Shown: one piece after another, positions 23,354 through 31,803 of the stretch | How the letters are laid out: every line of letters begins with the position of its first letter | Position numbering within the stretch: position 1 is the stretch's first letter | Source of the DNA: Candidatus Thorarchaeota archaeon SMTZ1-83 | Lineage (GTDB): Archaea; Asgardarchaeota; Thorarchaeia; Thorarchaeales; Thorarchaeaceae | Direction: 5' to 3' | Assembly: GCA_001563325.1 (NCBI GenBank) | Contig: LRSK01000253.1 | Coordinates: forward strand, 1 to 38,400 | Length of the DNA stretch: 38,400 nucleotides | The notes under the pieces: generated by a model | Databases searched by the model: none | Told to the model about the DNA's origin: nothing | The model's input: the letters and a program-made list of their open reading frames with translations, nothing else | Translations under genes and position numbers: made by a program

Positions 23354-24510
23354 TGGACCGGAACCTCGACTCGATGATTGCTATTCTAGTTGAGGAGATA
23401 GAGAAGATTGAGAGCACAAGAAGGAGATTCGGAACCGCCTTCAACAAGATAAAGGGAGATCTGAATCTCGGGAAGTTTCCTGCCCTCGTACCAGATGCGG
23501 TAGAAACCAAATTCTCAAAGAAGATTGAACCAACTGGACTGTCGGGTCTGAAGATTGCCGGGATAGACGGGGGGCTAGTAAGAAGACGTTTCAGGTCCAT
23601 GGACTTGTTGTTGACACGTGGAATTGCTGTCGTCTTTCACTTCGGATCCGAAGAGGGGCCGCGTGTTGACTTTTTCCCGAGGGCATTTCCGGAGCCAACA
23701 ATCAAGCCGGTCATGCTGACCCTTTCAGGGCCCGAATTGGACCAACTGGCATCACTGGAACGAATTGAAGCGGAGCTCAGAGTGGCCCTGTCTGTTCTAG
23801 ATGAGGTTCATGTCGACGTTATCCTTGTAGACGGATCGCTGTTCCACCATCCAAGAGACCGTCCTCAGATTGGTTCTCTAGCCTATGAGAAATTCCAAGA
23901 AGTGACTGCACTATACAGACTACTCTATAATCGAACCATGAAGAAGAATGTAGTCTTGGCTGGCATTGTTAAGGACAGTCGTTCAACCCGCCTGGTAAAC
24001 ACGTTGGGCGATATTCTTCCACATGTCATGAGGAACCCCTCCGTTTTCGAGATGCTGCAGGGTGTTGACTATCGCTGGCTTCTCAAGATCTCTAGAGATT
24101 GCGATCTGCTTGACACATTCCTAGAAGAGGGTGAACGAACCTATGCATTCAGGTACTCGTCAGAACTTCCACAGGACTCGAATACCTCTTCGGATGACAT
24201 GTCTTCGTGGGCATCCTCAATCTGGGTTACCTACCTGAAGACGGCACGGGACGACCTGCCACTTAGAATAGAGGTTCTCGTTGACGAAGACAACGGAATA
24301 GCACAACTCGACAGAGCCCTCTCTGTGATACTTCCTCTATCTTGGCAGCATCCAGAGTATGGTGTTCCATCTCCAATCCTAGAGGCCGATGCCCGGGCAA
24401 GAATCAGTAACAACGAAACGCAGATGGTCATCGATAGACTGATGGCATTGTCGGGTCTGACCTACGCCACACTAGAGAGAAGACGTTCCAGAAATCCATT
24501 TGGAGGATAG
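23353..24510 (+). CDS. nurA: NurA 5'-3' nuclease
   Basis: NurA is the nuclease partner of HerA in archaeal double-strand break end resection. The catalytic Asp segment KIAGIDGGLVRRR (Asp72) and the second acidic strand VILVDGSLFHHPRDR are visible. Conserved downstream pieces include VLAGIVKDSRSTRLVNTLGD and the C-terminal PSPILEADARARI with a final acidic/basic helix. Length is 385 aa. GTG 23353 overlaps the pyrG stop by one base, and herA begins four bases after the nurA stop. The gene order nurA-herA is typical, but mre11 and rad50, which often accompany them, are not in the window. Confidence 0.9.
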   Translation: MDRNLDSMIAILVEEIEKIESTRRRFGTAFNKIKGDLNLGKFPALVPDAVETKFSKKIEPTGLSGLKIAGIDGGLVRRRFRSMDLLLTRGIAVVFHFGSEEGPRVDFFPRAFPEPTIKPVMLTLSGPELDQLASLERIEAELRVALSVLDEVHVDVILVDGSLFHHPRDRPQIGSLAYEKFQEVTALYRLLYNRTMKKNVVLAGIVKDSRSTRLVNTLGDILPHVMRNPSVFEMLQGVDYRWLLKISRDCDLLDTFLEEGERTYAFRYSSELPQDSNTSSDDMSSWASSIWVTYLKTARDDLPLRIEVLVDEDNGIAQLDRALSVILPLSWQHPEYGVPSPILEADARARISNNETQMVIDRLMALSGLTYATLERRRSRNPFGG

Positions 24511-24514
24511 TAGA

Positions 24515-26029
24515 TTGACTGAAAACAAGCCCTATGCTAAGATTGGAACCGTCATCTGCGAACATGACTCGCCCAACGTCATGAACTTCTCCTTTGTAGT
24601 CGAAGGCGATGATCAGGATCTTGTTGTTCGAAGAGGTGAGTTTGTTATTGTTGATACCAAGGATGGAACAGTCATAGCAAGAGTTCAGAACCTTGTCAGA
24701 GTGAACCGCTACTATCAGCATGCTGAGGCTGTGAGAGAATACCAATCACGCGGTGAGCCTTTGCGTTCGATATTTCCCACGGACCGATGGCAGTACACCG
24801 TTGCAAAGGTGCAAGTGTTAGGACTCTGGTTTGAGAATAGAACTCTACGGCCGTATTTCGCCGTTTCTCCGGGGGCACAAGTCCGAAGAGTGAAAGATGA
24901 CATTCTTGCAGCCTTCTTGAAACTCGATCCTGAGGAAGGACTCAGACTTGGTAAGCTTGCTCATCACGAGCTGGAGTTCAGTCCATCGATTGATCGACTG
25001 CTCTCCAAACACCTCGCAATCCTGGCCATGAGTGGCGCCGGCAAGTCCTATTTCGTATCAGTGTTACTGGAGGAGATGTTGGCACGCAGAAAGGAACAGG
25101 GAAGATTGGCAACAATCGTGGTTGACGTGCATGGAGAGTACACGTATCTCAAGGACCTGACTCCGAGTGCACTAGACATGCAGGATGGACACATTGATGT
25201 AGAGCATGTTCGTGCATCCCATATTCAAATCCCTGTGAAGTCTCTAGCAGCAGAGGCGATAGGCGCACTTGTTGCTGATATGAGCCCAGTTCAAGTGAGA
25301 GATTTGAGAAGAGTAGTCGCTGAAATGCGCAATCAGAAACAGAACGGCTACACACTCAATGACATCATTGACTACGTTCGAAGTGATGAAACCATTAGTA
25401 AGAACACGCGAGAGGCACTTGTTGGCTGGCTCATCAACTTGGAAGACACGGGCCTGTTTGGCCGAGAGGCTTTGCCAGATATAGCGAACACGGTGAGATC
25501 AGGGAAACTCACGCTAATCGATCTGAGCGACTTCATAAGTCTCAAGAAGAAGCAGATTGTTGTATCTCATCTGGTAAGCGAACTCCTCCGTCTGCGTCGT
25601 CGAGGGACAATACCCCCGTTCCTACTGGTCCTTGAAGAGGCTCACCAGTTTTGTCCTGAGAGTCGCCATGAACTTGCTCTTCCGAAGAGTCGTATTGAAA
25701 CAATCGCTAGGGAGGGACGCAAGTTCTTTGCACTGCTCTGCTTGGTATCCCAAAGGCCCGTGAAGCTATCCACCACAGTTCTGAGCCAGTGTAGCAATCA
25801 AGCCATTCTACGGGCCACTAACCCTTACGATCTTGAGCATATCGGCCGCAGCAGTGAGGGCATTGATCGAGAAGCCCTAGATACAATAACTACCCTAGAG
25901 GTGGGCGAGGCACTCTTTGTTGGAGAAACAGTTTCGGTTCCTACCTTCGTAAGGGTACGTAAGAGGCACTTCGAGCCCACTGGTACCATTCAAGACCTAT
26001 CGCAGGCCATGAAGAAGGCGGACAAGTAG
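24515..26029 (+). CDS. herA: HerA hexameric DNA translocase
   Basis: HerA is the FtsK/HerA-family hexameric ATPase that drives NurA along DNA. The N-terminal HAS-barrel (about residues 5-110) starts KIGTVICEHDSPN. The ATPase core follows with Walker A MSGAGKS (about 172-178), VVDVHGEYTYL, Walker B FLLVLEEAHQF, and the later segments RKFFALLCLVSQRP and LSQCSNQAILRATNP. TTG 24515 is chosen because GGAGG lies about nine bases upstream and the HAS barrel starts at once; 24500 would overlap nurA. Length is 504 aa. It is the last gene of the pyrG-nurA-herA set. Confidence 0.93.
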   Translation: MTENKPYAKIGTVICEHDSPNVMNFSFVVEGDDQDLVVRRGEFVIVDTKDGTVIARVQNLVRVNRYYQHAEAVREYQSRGEPLRSIFPTDRWQYTVAKVQVLGLWFENRTLRPYFAVSPGAQVRRVKDDILAAFLKLDPEEGLRLGKLAHHELEFSPSIDRLLSKHLAILAMSGAGKSYFVSVLLEEMLARRKEQGRLATIVVDVHGEYTYLKDLTPSALDMQDGHIDVEHVRASHIQIPVKSLAAEAIGALVADMSPVQVRDLRRVVAEMRNQKQNGYTLNDIIDYVRSDETISKNTREALVGWLINLEDTGLFGREALPDIANTVRSGKLTLIDLSDFISLKKKQIVVSHLVSELLRLRRRGTIPPFLLVLEEAHQFCPESRHELALPKSRIETIAREGRKFFALLCLVSQRPVKLSTTVLSQCSNQAILRATNPYDLEHIGRSSEGIDREALDTITTLEVGEALFVGETVSVPTFVRVRKRHFEPTGTIQDLSQAMKKADK

Positions 26030-26136
26030 CTCATCGACCCCCATCTAGGATATGAAACCTCTCCCAATAACAGTCAAAAAGAAAGAGCACTAGCTACCTC
26101 CTGTAATCAAACCGAAGAATTCGAGGGTTCGAGTCG

Positions 26137-26664
26137 ATGTCGGAAGAGAACCTGGCAGAAATCAAGAAACTCATTGACAGTATGCAGTCAGGACTAGTGG
26201 AGCTTTTCGATCAGCTCCGCGAGCTGAGACGTCTTCTGGGCTCGACCGACGAATCTCCTACATCTGACTCGCTCACATCCTCCTCACTGTTCTCCGAGAT
26301 TTCGCCATCTACGCCAACCGAAGCCACAGCAGGGGATATAGACACAACTGATGATGAGCCCTTAACAGACTCTGGAAGTTCAATTGTAGTAGATGAAACA
26401 GTATCTCTTGTTCTTGATCCCATTACAAATGAACTCCAATCAAGCGATGCACCAGCTGACGTCATTGCTGGATATGTTCAGGCAGCAAAGGACTTCCTGA
26501 TAAAGGAGGAATCCTCCAACAACAAGGTAGCCCATGACATGGACGTCGTTTTGAAGTTCCTCCATGCAAGAGGAACGAAAGGGATTCGTCCCAAGGAACG
26601 CGATAACATTCTCAAGAGAATCAAGAGATGGAAAGTTCACCTCTCCGCTCATGCTGAAAGCTGA
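26137..26664 (+). CDS. Unknown protein: coiled coil, Ser/Thr-rich linker, helical C-terminal domain
   Basis: I recognise no family. Residues 1-35 form an amphipathic coiled coil (LAEIKKLIDSMQSGLVELFD and the helix after it). Residues about 38-105 are Ser/Thr/Asp/Glu-rich and look disordered. The last 60 residues are a compact, basic helical piece with VLKFLHARGTKGIRPKERDN. There is no membrane segment. It sits 107 bases after herA on the same strand, so a role with HerA-NurA is possible but unproven. The three-part layout suggests an adaptor or scaffold. Its 3' end faces the ArsR gene across a hairpin. Confidence 0.55.
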   Translation: MSEENLAEIKKLIDSMQSGLVELFDQLRELRRLLGSTDESPTSDSLTSSSLFSEISPSTPTEATAGDIDTTDDEPLTDSGSSIVVDETVSLVLDPITNELQSSDAPADVIAGYVQAAKDFLIKEESSNNKVAHDMDVVLKFLHARGTKGIRPKERDNILKRIKRWKVHLSAHAES

Positions 26665-26710
26665 TCCTTCTGAGAGCAGACCTTTTGTCCTCTATCCAAT
26701 CACGAAAAGC

Positions 26711-26728
26711 CATCCGGTATCCCGGATG
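26711..26728. terminator. Hairpin between convergent genes
   Basis: CATCCGG-TATC-CCGGATG forms a perfect 7-bp GC-rich stem with a 4-base loop between two convergent stops (26664 and 26747). Read on the minus strand it is preceded by a T-rich ATTTTTTGGTTT and followed by CTTTTC. A bidirectional terminator or 3'-end stabilising hairpin is the simplest reading. Confidence 0.5.
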
Positions 26729-26746
26729 AAACCAAAAAATAGCCTA

Positions 26747-27037
26747 CTACTCCAGATCGATGATGATTCTCTTGACTTTGGTCCAAGAGATCTTCTTCAG
26801 ACCATGCTGTCCTGGCTCGTAGCGGCAGTCCAACAGTTTCGCTTCATGCAGAATCTTGATTTGAGCGCTGGCATTCGCCTCTGTTCCACCGAGGTGTCTT
26901 GCCACTCGAGTAACATCCTTCTCTTCTTGAAGAAGGAGCTGCAGAATCTTTAGTCTAGTCCCAGAAGAAAGTGCGCGTCCGATCTTTAGTATAGTGTCAT
27001 TGTCGCTGATTTGTAGTGTTTCTGACAGTTCTAACAC
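26747..27037 (-). CDS. ArsR-family winged-helix transcriptional regulator
   Basis: A protein of 96 aa with the classical ArsR layout. LKIGRALSSGTRLKILQLLL is the first helix pair, then DVTRVARHLGGTEANASAQI is the recognition helix region, then LLDCRYEPGQHGLKKISWT is the wing. No cysteine-based metal site is visible, so it may respond to something other than a metal, or to nothing. It is divergent from the DUF460 gene. An inverted repeat over its own TATA box suggests autoregulation. Confidence 0.78.
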   Translation of the reverse strand: MLELSETLQISDNDTILKIGRALSSGTRLKILQLLLQEEKDVTRVARHLGGTEANASAQIKILHEAKLLDCRYEPGQHGLKKISWTKVKRIIIDLE

Positions 27038-27063
27038 CTCGTATGAGTATCAACTGTTGCTCA

Positions 27064-27086
27064 AGCAAGTCTTTATTATACTTGTT
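27064..27086 (-). promoter_or_regulatory. Inverted repeat over the TATA box of the ArsR gene
   Basis: AGCAAGT (27064-27070) and ACTTGTT (27080-27086) pair over seven positions with one G-T. They flank TATAATAAA (minus strand), which lies 35-43 bases before the ArsR ATG. An ArsR dimer bound here would block TBP. This is inference from position; binding is not shown. Confidence 0.4.
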
Positions 27087-27176
27087 GTTTGGGAATGTCT
27101 CTCTGCCTAGTACACCTCTGTAGAGATGTGAATCCTTATAGCCAAAACACCGAACTCGCATCTGAGTGCTGAGCCC

Positions 27177-29195
27177 ATGGGCGATGACCACGAGTTCATA
27201 GTCGGCTTTGACATCCTGCCAAGTCAAAGCCCTAGGTCGAAGAGAAGTCCAAAGTTTGCATGCGTCACCATGCACGGGGGAGTAGTACTTGGTGAACATC
27301 CTGAGATCTCCCGCGGAGCACTTCTCAAGATTGTAAGGGAAATTCGGCCAAAGTGGCTCTGTACTGACAACATATTCGAGATAGTTCCCGACAGCAAATC
27401 CCTATTTCGGCTCGTAGACCGAATACCCTCGGAAACTCGAGTTGTACAGGTTACTGGTATACCGCCACGCCAGGTGTCTCTGAAAAGACTTGCAAAGAAA
27501 CATGGACTACACGCACGTGGAAGACTTGGACCTCTTGAGTCTGCAAAGATTGCGGCCAAGCTGGTATCATTAGGCGTCGGACACAGCCTCGAGTGCTTTG
27601 GCGAGCAGACAGAGATCAAGATCACACGTGGTAGGAAACCAGGACGCGGCGGTCAGAGTGCCAATCGCTTCAGACGGAAGGTACACTCTCAGATTCAGCA
27701 GATGACACGTTTCATCGAGGATCAAGTCAAGGCTTCGGATATTGAATACGAAATGGATATTCGAAAGTCCGACTTTGGGTACGCTAGTGCTCGGATTATT
27801 GCTTATGCTCCCCTACCTGCAATCCGCGGGCTTGTAGAGCCGAAACGTGGTGGAGACTTCAATGTTATAGTATCCCCTGTCAGGAAGACAGTCGAGTTTC
27901 TACCCTTGGAGCCCAAACCCGTGCCAAGCTCGCCTCGCCCCAGATACTTCATCCTAGGGATAGATCCTGGGTCTACTGCTGCAATCTGTCTGCTGACCCT
28001 TGAAGGAAGAATCCACCTTCTGAACAGTGGCAAATCTTTGACTAGGACCGACATAATAAGACAGGTCTATGAGAATGGAGTTCCAGTAGTGATTGCCACT
28101 GATGTACGCCCCGTTCCCCATTTTGTGAAGAAGATAGCAAGCACCGTGAATGCAGAACTCTTTGTACCAAAGAGGGAGATCTCTGTTGCCGACAAGCAAG
28201 AGCTCGCTAGAGAGTTCTCTGAAGGGACACGAATCAAGAACGCCCATGAGCGCGATGCTCTGACGGCTGCGGTATATGCGTTCAGAAGCATACAATCAAA
28301 GCTACAACAGATAGACAAGAAGATACGCGAGGAGCAGATTCCAGTTGACAGAAACCAGCTAAAAGCTCTGGTGATCAAGGGAATGCCCGTAAAGGAGGCC
28401 ATAAATAGTCTGCTTCATGAGGAGTCGGAAGAAGCCGATTTAGTCCCAGAACCTGCACCAACTGAAGAACCCCTCACCCAAGAACGATATGATGCCCTAC
28501 TCGGAAGGTATAGAGATGCTCAGGCCGAGAATGCGTTACTTCAAGAGAAGATCGAGGACTTGACCCGCTTTGTAGAGTTCCTACAGTTCAGAGAGAGCGA
28601 GATGCTTGACAGTCTGGAGATTGTGAGAAGTAAGAATTACTGGAAGGTCAGACGAGACCGTGAAGTGGCAAAGAAGGAGAAGGAGCTGAGTCATGTAAGA
28701 CGCGAAACTCAGAAACTTCAGAAAGACCTAGAAGCTCTAAGGAAGCGGCTTGAGCTTCTGAGAGGAGTCAAACGCCTTGAGATTCGAGGTGACATGCTTG
28801 CCGTGAAGCTAATTCCACACTTCACAAGGGAGAGTATCGAAGAGTACATTCAGAAGGTAGGCCTCAAGGCAGGTGACATTGTGCTCTTTGAAGACGCAAG
28901 CGGAGGCGGTCCGCAGACGGCGGGACTGCTGGTGGAGAAGGAGATCCGCGCAGTCATTGTTGACACACCCCTTTCACACCTCTCTGAGGAAGAACTGACT
29001 CAGGCTACAATACCTGTGATAAATGCCAAGAAGGTGGAACTACAGAGGATTGATGAGTTCGCCTTCATAAGTCGAAAGAAGTTCGAGCAGCAGCTACAGA
29101 GATTCATCAAAGAGGTTCGTGAACGGGCCCGTCGAAAGGGCGAAGACGAGCTTGTTGAGCTTGTTGAGCGCTACCGTCGGGAGATAGAACGGTGA
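27177..29195 (+). CDS. DUF460 (COG2433) protein, two RNase-H-like domains and a coiled coil
   Basis: An archaeal protein of unknown role, 672 aa. Residues about 5-130 form a first RNase-H-like fold (FIVGFDILP). Residues about 255-372 form a second one of RuvC/YqgF type with acidic residues in the expected places: LGIDPGS (Asp263), VVIATD (Asp309) and HERDALTAAVYA (Asp360). A long coiled coil (about 433-530) follows. The C-terminal domain (about 535-672) has AVKLIPHFTRESIEEYI and a Lys/Arg/Glu-rich tail. The acidic triad suggests an active nuclease or resolvase-like enzyme, but no reaction is established. ATG 27177 has a TATA-like CCTTATAG about 40 bases upstream. Confidence 0.8.
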   Translation: MGDDHEFIVGFDILPSQSPRSKRSPKFACVTMHGGVVLGEHPEISRGALLKIVREIRPKWLCTDNIFEIVPDSKSLFRLVDRIPSETRVVQVTGIPPRQVSLKRLAKKHGLHARGRLGPLESAKIAAKLVSLGVGHSLECFGEQTEIKITRGRKPGRGGQSANRFRRKVHSQIQQMTRFIEDQVKASDIEYEMDIRKSDFGYASARIIAYAPLPAIRGLVEPKRGGDFNVIVSPVRKTVEFLPLEPKPVPSSPRPRYFILGIDPGSTAAICLLTLEGRIHLLNSGKSLTRTDIIRQVYENGVPVVIATDVRPVPHFVKKIASTVNAELFVPKREISVADKQELAREFSEGTRIKNAHERDALTAAVYAFRSIQSKLQQIDKKIREEQIPVDRNQLKALVIKGMPVKEAINSLLHEESEEADLVPEPAPTEEPLTQERYDALLGRYRDAQAENALLQEKIEDLTRFVEFLQFRESEMLDSLEIVRSKNYWKVRRDREVAKKEKELSHVRRETQKLQKDLEALRKRLELLRGVKRLEIRGDMLAVKLIPHFTRESIEEYIQKVGLKAGDIVLFEDASGGGPQTAGLLVEKEIRAVIVDTPLSHLSEEELTQATIPVINAKKVELQRIDEFAFISRKKFEQQLQRFIKEVRERARRKGEDELVELVERYRREIER

Positions 29196-29229
29196 GCCAG
29201 AAAGGGACCTCGAAACTGTCAGAGTGCCG

Positions 29230-29445
29230 TCACGAGGGAATTTGAATCCAGAGTATGTTGTTCCCACGCAAGAGAAGTTGACCATACTTGGCTTTGGTCT
29301 CATCATTCTCCAGCTCTTCCGCGTCAGTAAGTGTAAGGTTCATGTACATGTCACATCTCGTCAAACGACCACGGAAGGTTCTCTGGTCCTTTAGCTTGAT
29401 TGAGATGACATCGTTGAGAACCGCTTCTAGGGCTTTAATGGGCAT
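29230..29445 (-). CDS. Sm-like archaeal protein (LSm)
   Basis: A protein of 71 aa with both Sm motifs. Sm1 is VLNDVISIKLKDQRTFRGRL with CDMYMNLTLTDAEEL; Sm2 is GQLLLRGNNILWIQIP. Archaeal Sm proteins form hexa- or heptameric rings that bind U-rich RNA. ATG 29445 starts directly before the first helix; TTG 29457 would add four residues. The gene is divergent from kae1, with a shared TATA region near 29491-29499. It is convergent with the DUF460 gene across 34 bases. Confidence 0.9.
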   Translation of the reverse strand: MPIKALEAVLNDVISIKLKDQRTFRGRLTRCDMYMNLTLTDAEELENDETKAKYGQLLLRGNNILWIQIPS

Positions 29446-29490
29446 ATTCTGCGACAAGAGCCTCGCCTCAACTCAGGGCCAGTTGTGTGC

Positions 29491-29499
29491 ATTATAAAG
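29491..29499. promoter_or_regulatory. Shared TATA element for LSm and kae1
   Basis: ATTATAAAG reads as CTTTATAAT on the minus strand. It lies about 46-54 bases before the LSm start, and as TTATAAA about 85-91 bases before kae1. A bidirectional promoter is likely. Confidence 0.4.
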
Positions 29500-29525
29500 T
29501 CTTTGCTGAAATTGAAGCAGAATTC

Positions 29526-29537
29526 TTGACGCGTCAA
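29526..29537. promoter_or_regulatory. 12-bp perfect palindrome near the expected kae1 transcript start
   Basis: TTGACGCGTCAA is self-complementary over 12 bases. It lies 27-45 bases downstream of the shared TATA element. It is a possible operator; no regulator is known. Confidence 0.3.
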
Positions 29538-29582
29538 CGTTAAGTGTGGACCAGGTTCCTAATCACACGGAAACGGGTCAAA

Positions 29583-30581
29583 ATGCCTCTGATTTGTCTG
29601 GGTCTTGAAGGGACTGCCCACTCCTTTGGTGTTGGTATTGTATCTAGTGACGGATCCATACTATCCAACGTCTGGGACATGTTCTCGCCACCCTCGGGTG
29701 GAATCCATCCACGTGAAGCTAGCCGTCATCATTCTGACGTAGGACCTACAGTAATTCGAAGCGCATTGGAGAGAGCAGCCATCAGTCCCCAAGAAATCGA
29801 CCTGATAGCTTTCTCCAGAGGCCCCGGACTTGGTCCTTGTCTGAGAACTACAGCAACAATAGCACGCACATTATCTCTCAGGCTATCTGTTCCTCTGGTC
29901 GGAGTAAACCACTGCATTGCTCACATAGAGATTGGGAGTCTTGAGTCTGCCTTTCAAGACCCCGTTACCGTGTATGTTTCTGGAGGGAATACTCAGATTA
30001 TCGCCTATGCTGGGAAGCGTTACCGCACTTTCGGTGAAACACTAGACATCGCCGTAGGGAATATGCTTGATACCTTTGGCCGAGCAGTAGGCATGCGTTT
30101 CCCAGCAGGTGCTGAGATTGAACGGAAAGCAAAGGAAGCATCCAGTTACCATCAGCTTCCTTACTCCGTGAAAGGAATGGACCTAAGCTACTCGGGGATG
30201 TTGACTGCAGCCAGAAAACTGTACTCTGAAGGAACACCTCTCTCCGAGATTTGCTTTAGTCTTCAGGAAACCGCTTTCGGAATGCTTGCCGAGATTGCTG
30301 AGCGGGCCATTGCACACACTAAGAAGAGAGAACTTCTTCTGACTGGAGGGGTCGCCCGTAACGACCGACTCACGGACATTCTCAAAGGAGTAGCCGGTAG
30401 GCATGATGCCCTGTTTCATAGGGTGTCCCCATCGCTTGCTGGCGACCAGGGTGCAATGATTGCTTGGACGGGAGTGGTACAATATGGAGCCGGGGACACA
30501 CTCAAGGTCTCTGACTCTCATGTCTTGCCGAAATGGCGTACTGATGAACAGGACGTAGTCTGGAGGGAAGTTGATGACTGA
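29583..30581 (+). CDS. kae1: KEOPS subunit Kae1 (tRNA t6A synthesis)
   Basis: Kae1/TsaD transfers threonylcarbamoyl to A37 of ANN-decoding tRNAs. The ASKHA-fold motifs are LGLEGTAHSFGVG (phosphate 1), GGIHPREASRHHSDV with conserved His residues, FSRGPGLGPCLR, NHCIAHIE with metal His residues, VSGGNTQI (phosphate 2), GETLDIAVGNMLDTFGRAVG, and LLTGGVARNDRL with DQGAMIAWTG. ATG 29583 gives 332 aa and starts two residues before the first strand; the frame is open to 29544. The stop overlaps bud32 by eight bases. Kae1 and Bud32 are separate proteins here, whereas many archaea fuse them. Confidence 0.95.
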   Translation: MPLICLGLEGTAHSFGVGIVSSDGSILSNVWDMFSPPSGGIHPREASRHHSDVGPTVIRSALERAAISPQEIDLIAFSRGPGLGPCLRTTATIARTLSLRLSVPLVGVNHCIAHIEIGSLESAFQDPVTVYVSGGNTQIIAYAGKRYRTFGETLDIAVGNMLDTFGRAVGMRFPAGAEIERKAKEASSYHQLPYSVKGMDLSYSGMLTAARKLYSEGTPLSEICFSLQETAFGMLAEIAERAIAHTKKRELLLTGGVARNDRLTDILKGVAGRHDALFHRVSPSLAGDQGAMIAWTGVVQYGAGDTLKVSDSHVLPKWRTDEQDVVWREVDD

Positions 30582-31200
30582 GCAGCTTACTCTTGGTGCT
30601 GAGTCCATAATCTTCAGACTTGAACAATGGGGTCGAGAATTCATTCTCAAGCATCGCCCCCCAAAGCCGTACCTACTGAAGAAGATTGATGATCTATTGA
30701 GACTGTCCAGAACAAGTAGAGAATGCAAGATGTTGACCGTGGCACGGAGCCTAGGTGTTCCTACACCATCAGTACTGTGGATTGACAGGAAACAACACAC
30801 ACTTGTCATGGACCTAATCGATGGAAAGCAGCTGAAACAACTCGTGGGCGTGGTCTCTGAGGGCGAGTTGCGCGAGCTATGTGAGGAGTTTGGGCGACTA
30901 ATCGGCCTTCTACATAAGGGCGGAGTTGTTCATGGAGACCCGACCACTAGCAACGTGATAGTTGACAAACAGTCCAAACTATGGTTGATTGACTTTGGAC
31001 TGGCTGAGATGAACGCCACCGTAGAAATGAAGGGGGTGGACATCCACCTGATGCGTCGGGCTTTCGAGACTACTCACTGGGACCACGAAGAAATCATCTT
31101 GGAATCTGCGTTAGTCGGCTATAGACGGACGATGAGGGAGGAGGCTGAGGAAGTCTTGTCAAGGGCGAGTGAGATTCGTACCCGTGGTCGCTACCATTGA
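30574..31200 (+). CDS. bud32: KEOPS-associated kinase/ATPase Bud32
   Basis: A small atypical RIO-like kinase of 208 aa that works with Kae1 in t6A formation. The visible kinase motifs are LGAESIIFRLEQW (glycine-poor P-loop), FILKHRPPKPYLL with the catalytic Lys, RECKMLTVARSLGVPTPS, VVHGDPTTSNVIV (catalytic loop HGDxxxxN) and LIDFGLAEM (DFG). The C-terminal helix VLSRASEIRTRGRYH is typical. ATG 30574 overlaps the end of kae1, so translation is coupled. Function is well established for the family. Confidence 0.93.
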   Translation: MTEQLTLGAESIIFRLEQWGREFILKHRPPKPYLLKKIDDLLRLSRTSRECKMLTVARSLGVPTPSVLWIDRKQHTLVMDLIDGKQLKQLVGVVSEGELRELCEEFGRLIGLLHKGGVVHGDPTTSNVIVDKQSKLWLIDFGLAEMNATVEMKGVDIHLMRRAFETTHWDHEEIILESALVGYRRTMREEAEEVLSRASEIRTRGRYH

Positions 31201-31234
31201 TTATGTGATGTAGAAGAACGCGACAGAAGACAAT

Positions 31235-31242
31235 CTTTATAT
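31235..31242 (+). promoter_or_regulatory. TATA box for the rpsO-DHH-pcc1 operon
   Basis: CTTTATAT lies 66-73 bases before the uS15 ATG. The predicted leader is about 40 nt. Confidence 0.5.
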
Positions 31243-31307
31243 CGACAACCATTTGCGATGGGGCAGACCCGGTGTTTTGGGACTATTACACCTTAGAGGT
31301 ATTCTCA

Positions 31308-31769
31308 ATGGCCAGAATGCACACTAGACGAAAGGGCCAGTCTGGAAGCAGACGACCTTCCACTCTACGCGTACCTGAATGGATGGACAAGGAAAAGAAC
31401 GCTGAGTGGGTGGAGACAAAGGTGGTTGAACTTGCGAAGGCCGGCAACTCGCCATCAATGATAGGAATGATTCTCCGAGACCAGTATGGTGTGCCATTGG
31501 TGAAGGTCCTTACAGGAAAGAACATAATGACCCTCATCAAAGAGCATGCTCTTGAGCGACAAGTCCCAGAAGACCTACGCAATATGATTGCAAAAGCAGT
31601 CAGAATAAGACGACACCTCGAGGAAAACAAGAAGGACTTTGTGTCAAAACGAGGACTTCAGCTTGTGGAGAGCAAAATCCACAGACTATCCAAGTACTAC
31701 AGAAGGAAGCACGTCTTACCGTCAGATTGGAAGTACAGTCCTGACCAAGCAGCTGTTCTCTTGAGGTAG
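31308..31769 (+). CDS. rps15: 30S ribosomal protein uS15 (S15P/S13e)
   Basis: Archaeal uS15, which binds 16S rRNA in the platform of the small subunit. The archaeal N-terminal extension MARMHTRRKGQSGSRRP is followed by the core with GNSPSMIGMILRDQYG. The C-terminal RNA-binding helix pair contains RGLQLVESKIHRLSKYYRR. The length of 153 aa is typical. ATG 31308 starts at MARMHTRRKG, the usual archaeal N-terminus; the frame is open to 31272. It heads the uS15-DHH-pcc1 order, which is common in archaea. Confidence 0.96.
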   Translation: MARMHTRRKGQSGSRRPSTLRVPEWMDKEKNAEWVETKVVELAKAGNSPSMIGMILRDQYGVPLVKVLTGKNIMTLIKEHALERQVPEDLRNMIAKAVRIRRHLEENKKDFVSKRGLQLVESKIHRLSKYYRRKHVLPSDWKYSPDQAAVLLR

Positions 31770-31803
31770 CTTTATCATCAAGGGCATGACTTAGACCCCC
31801 AAG

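Noticed and set aside
26110..26140. T-arm-like GGGTTCGAGTC before the gene at 26137
   Set aside because: No matching acceptor, anticodon or D arm is present nearby.
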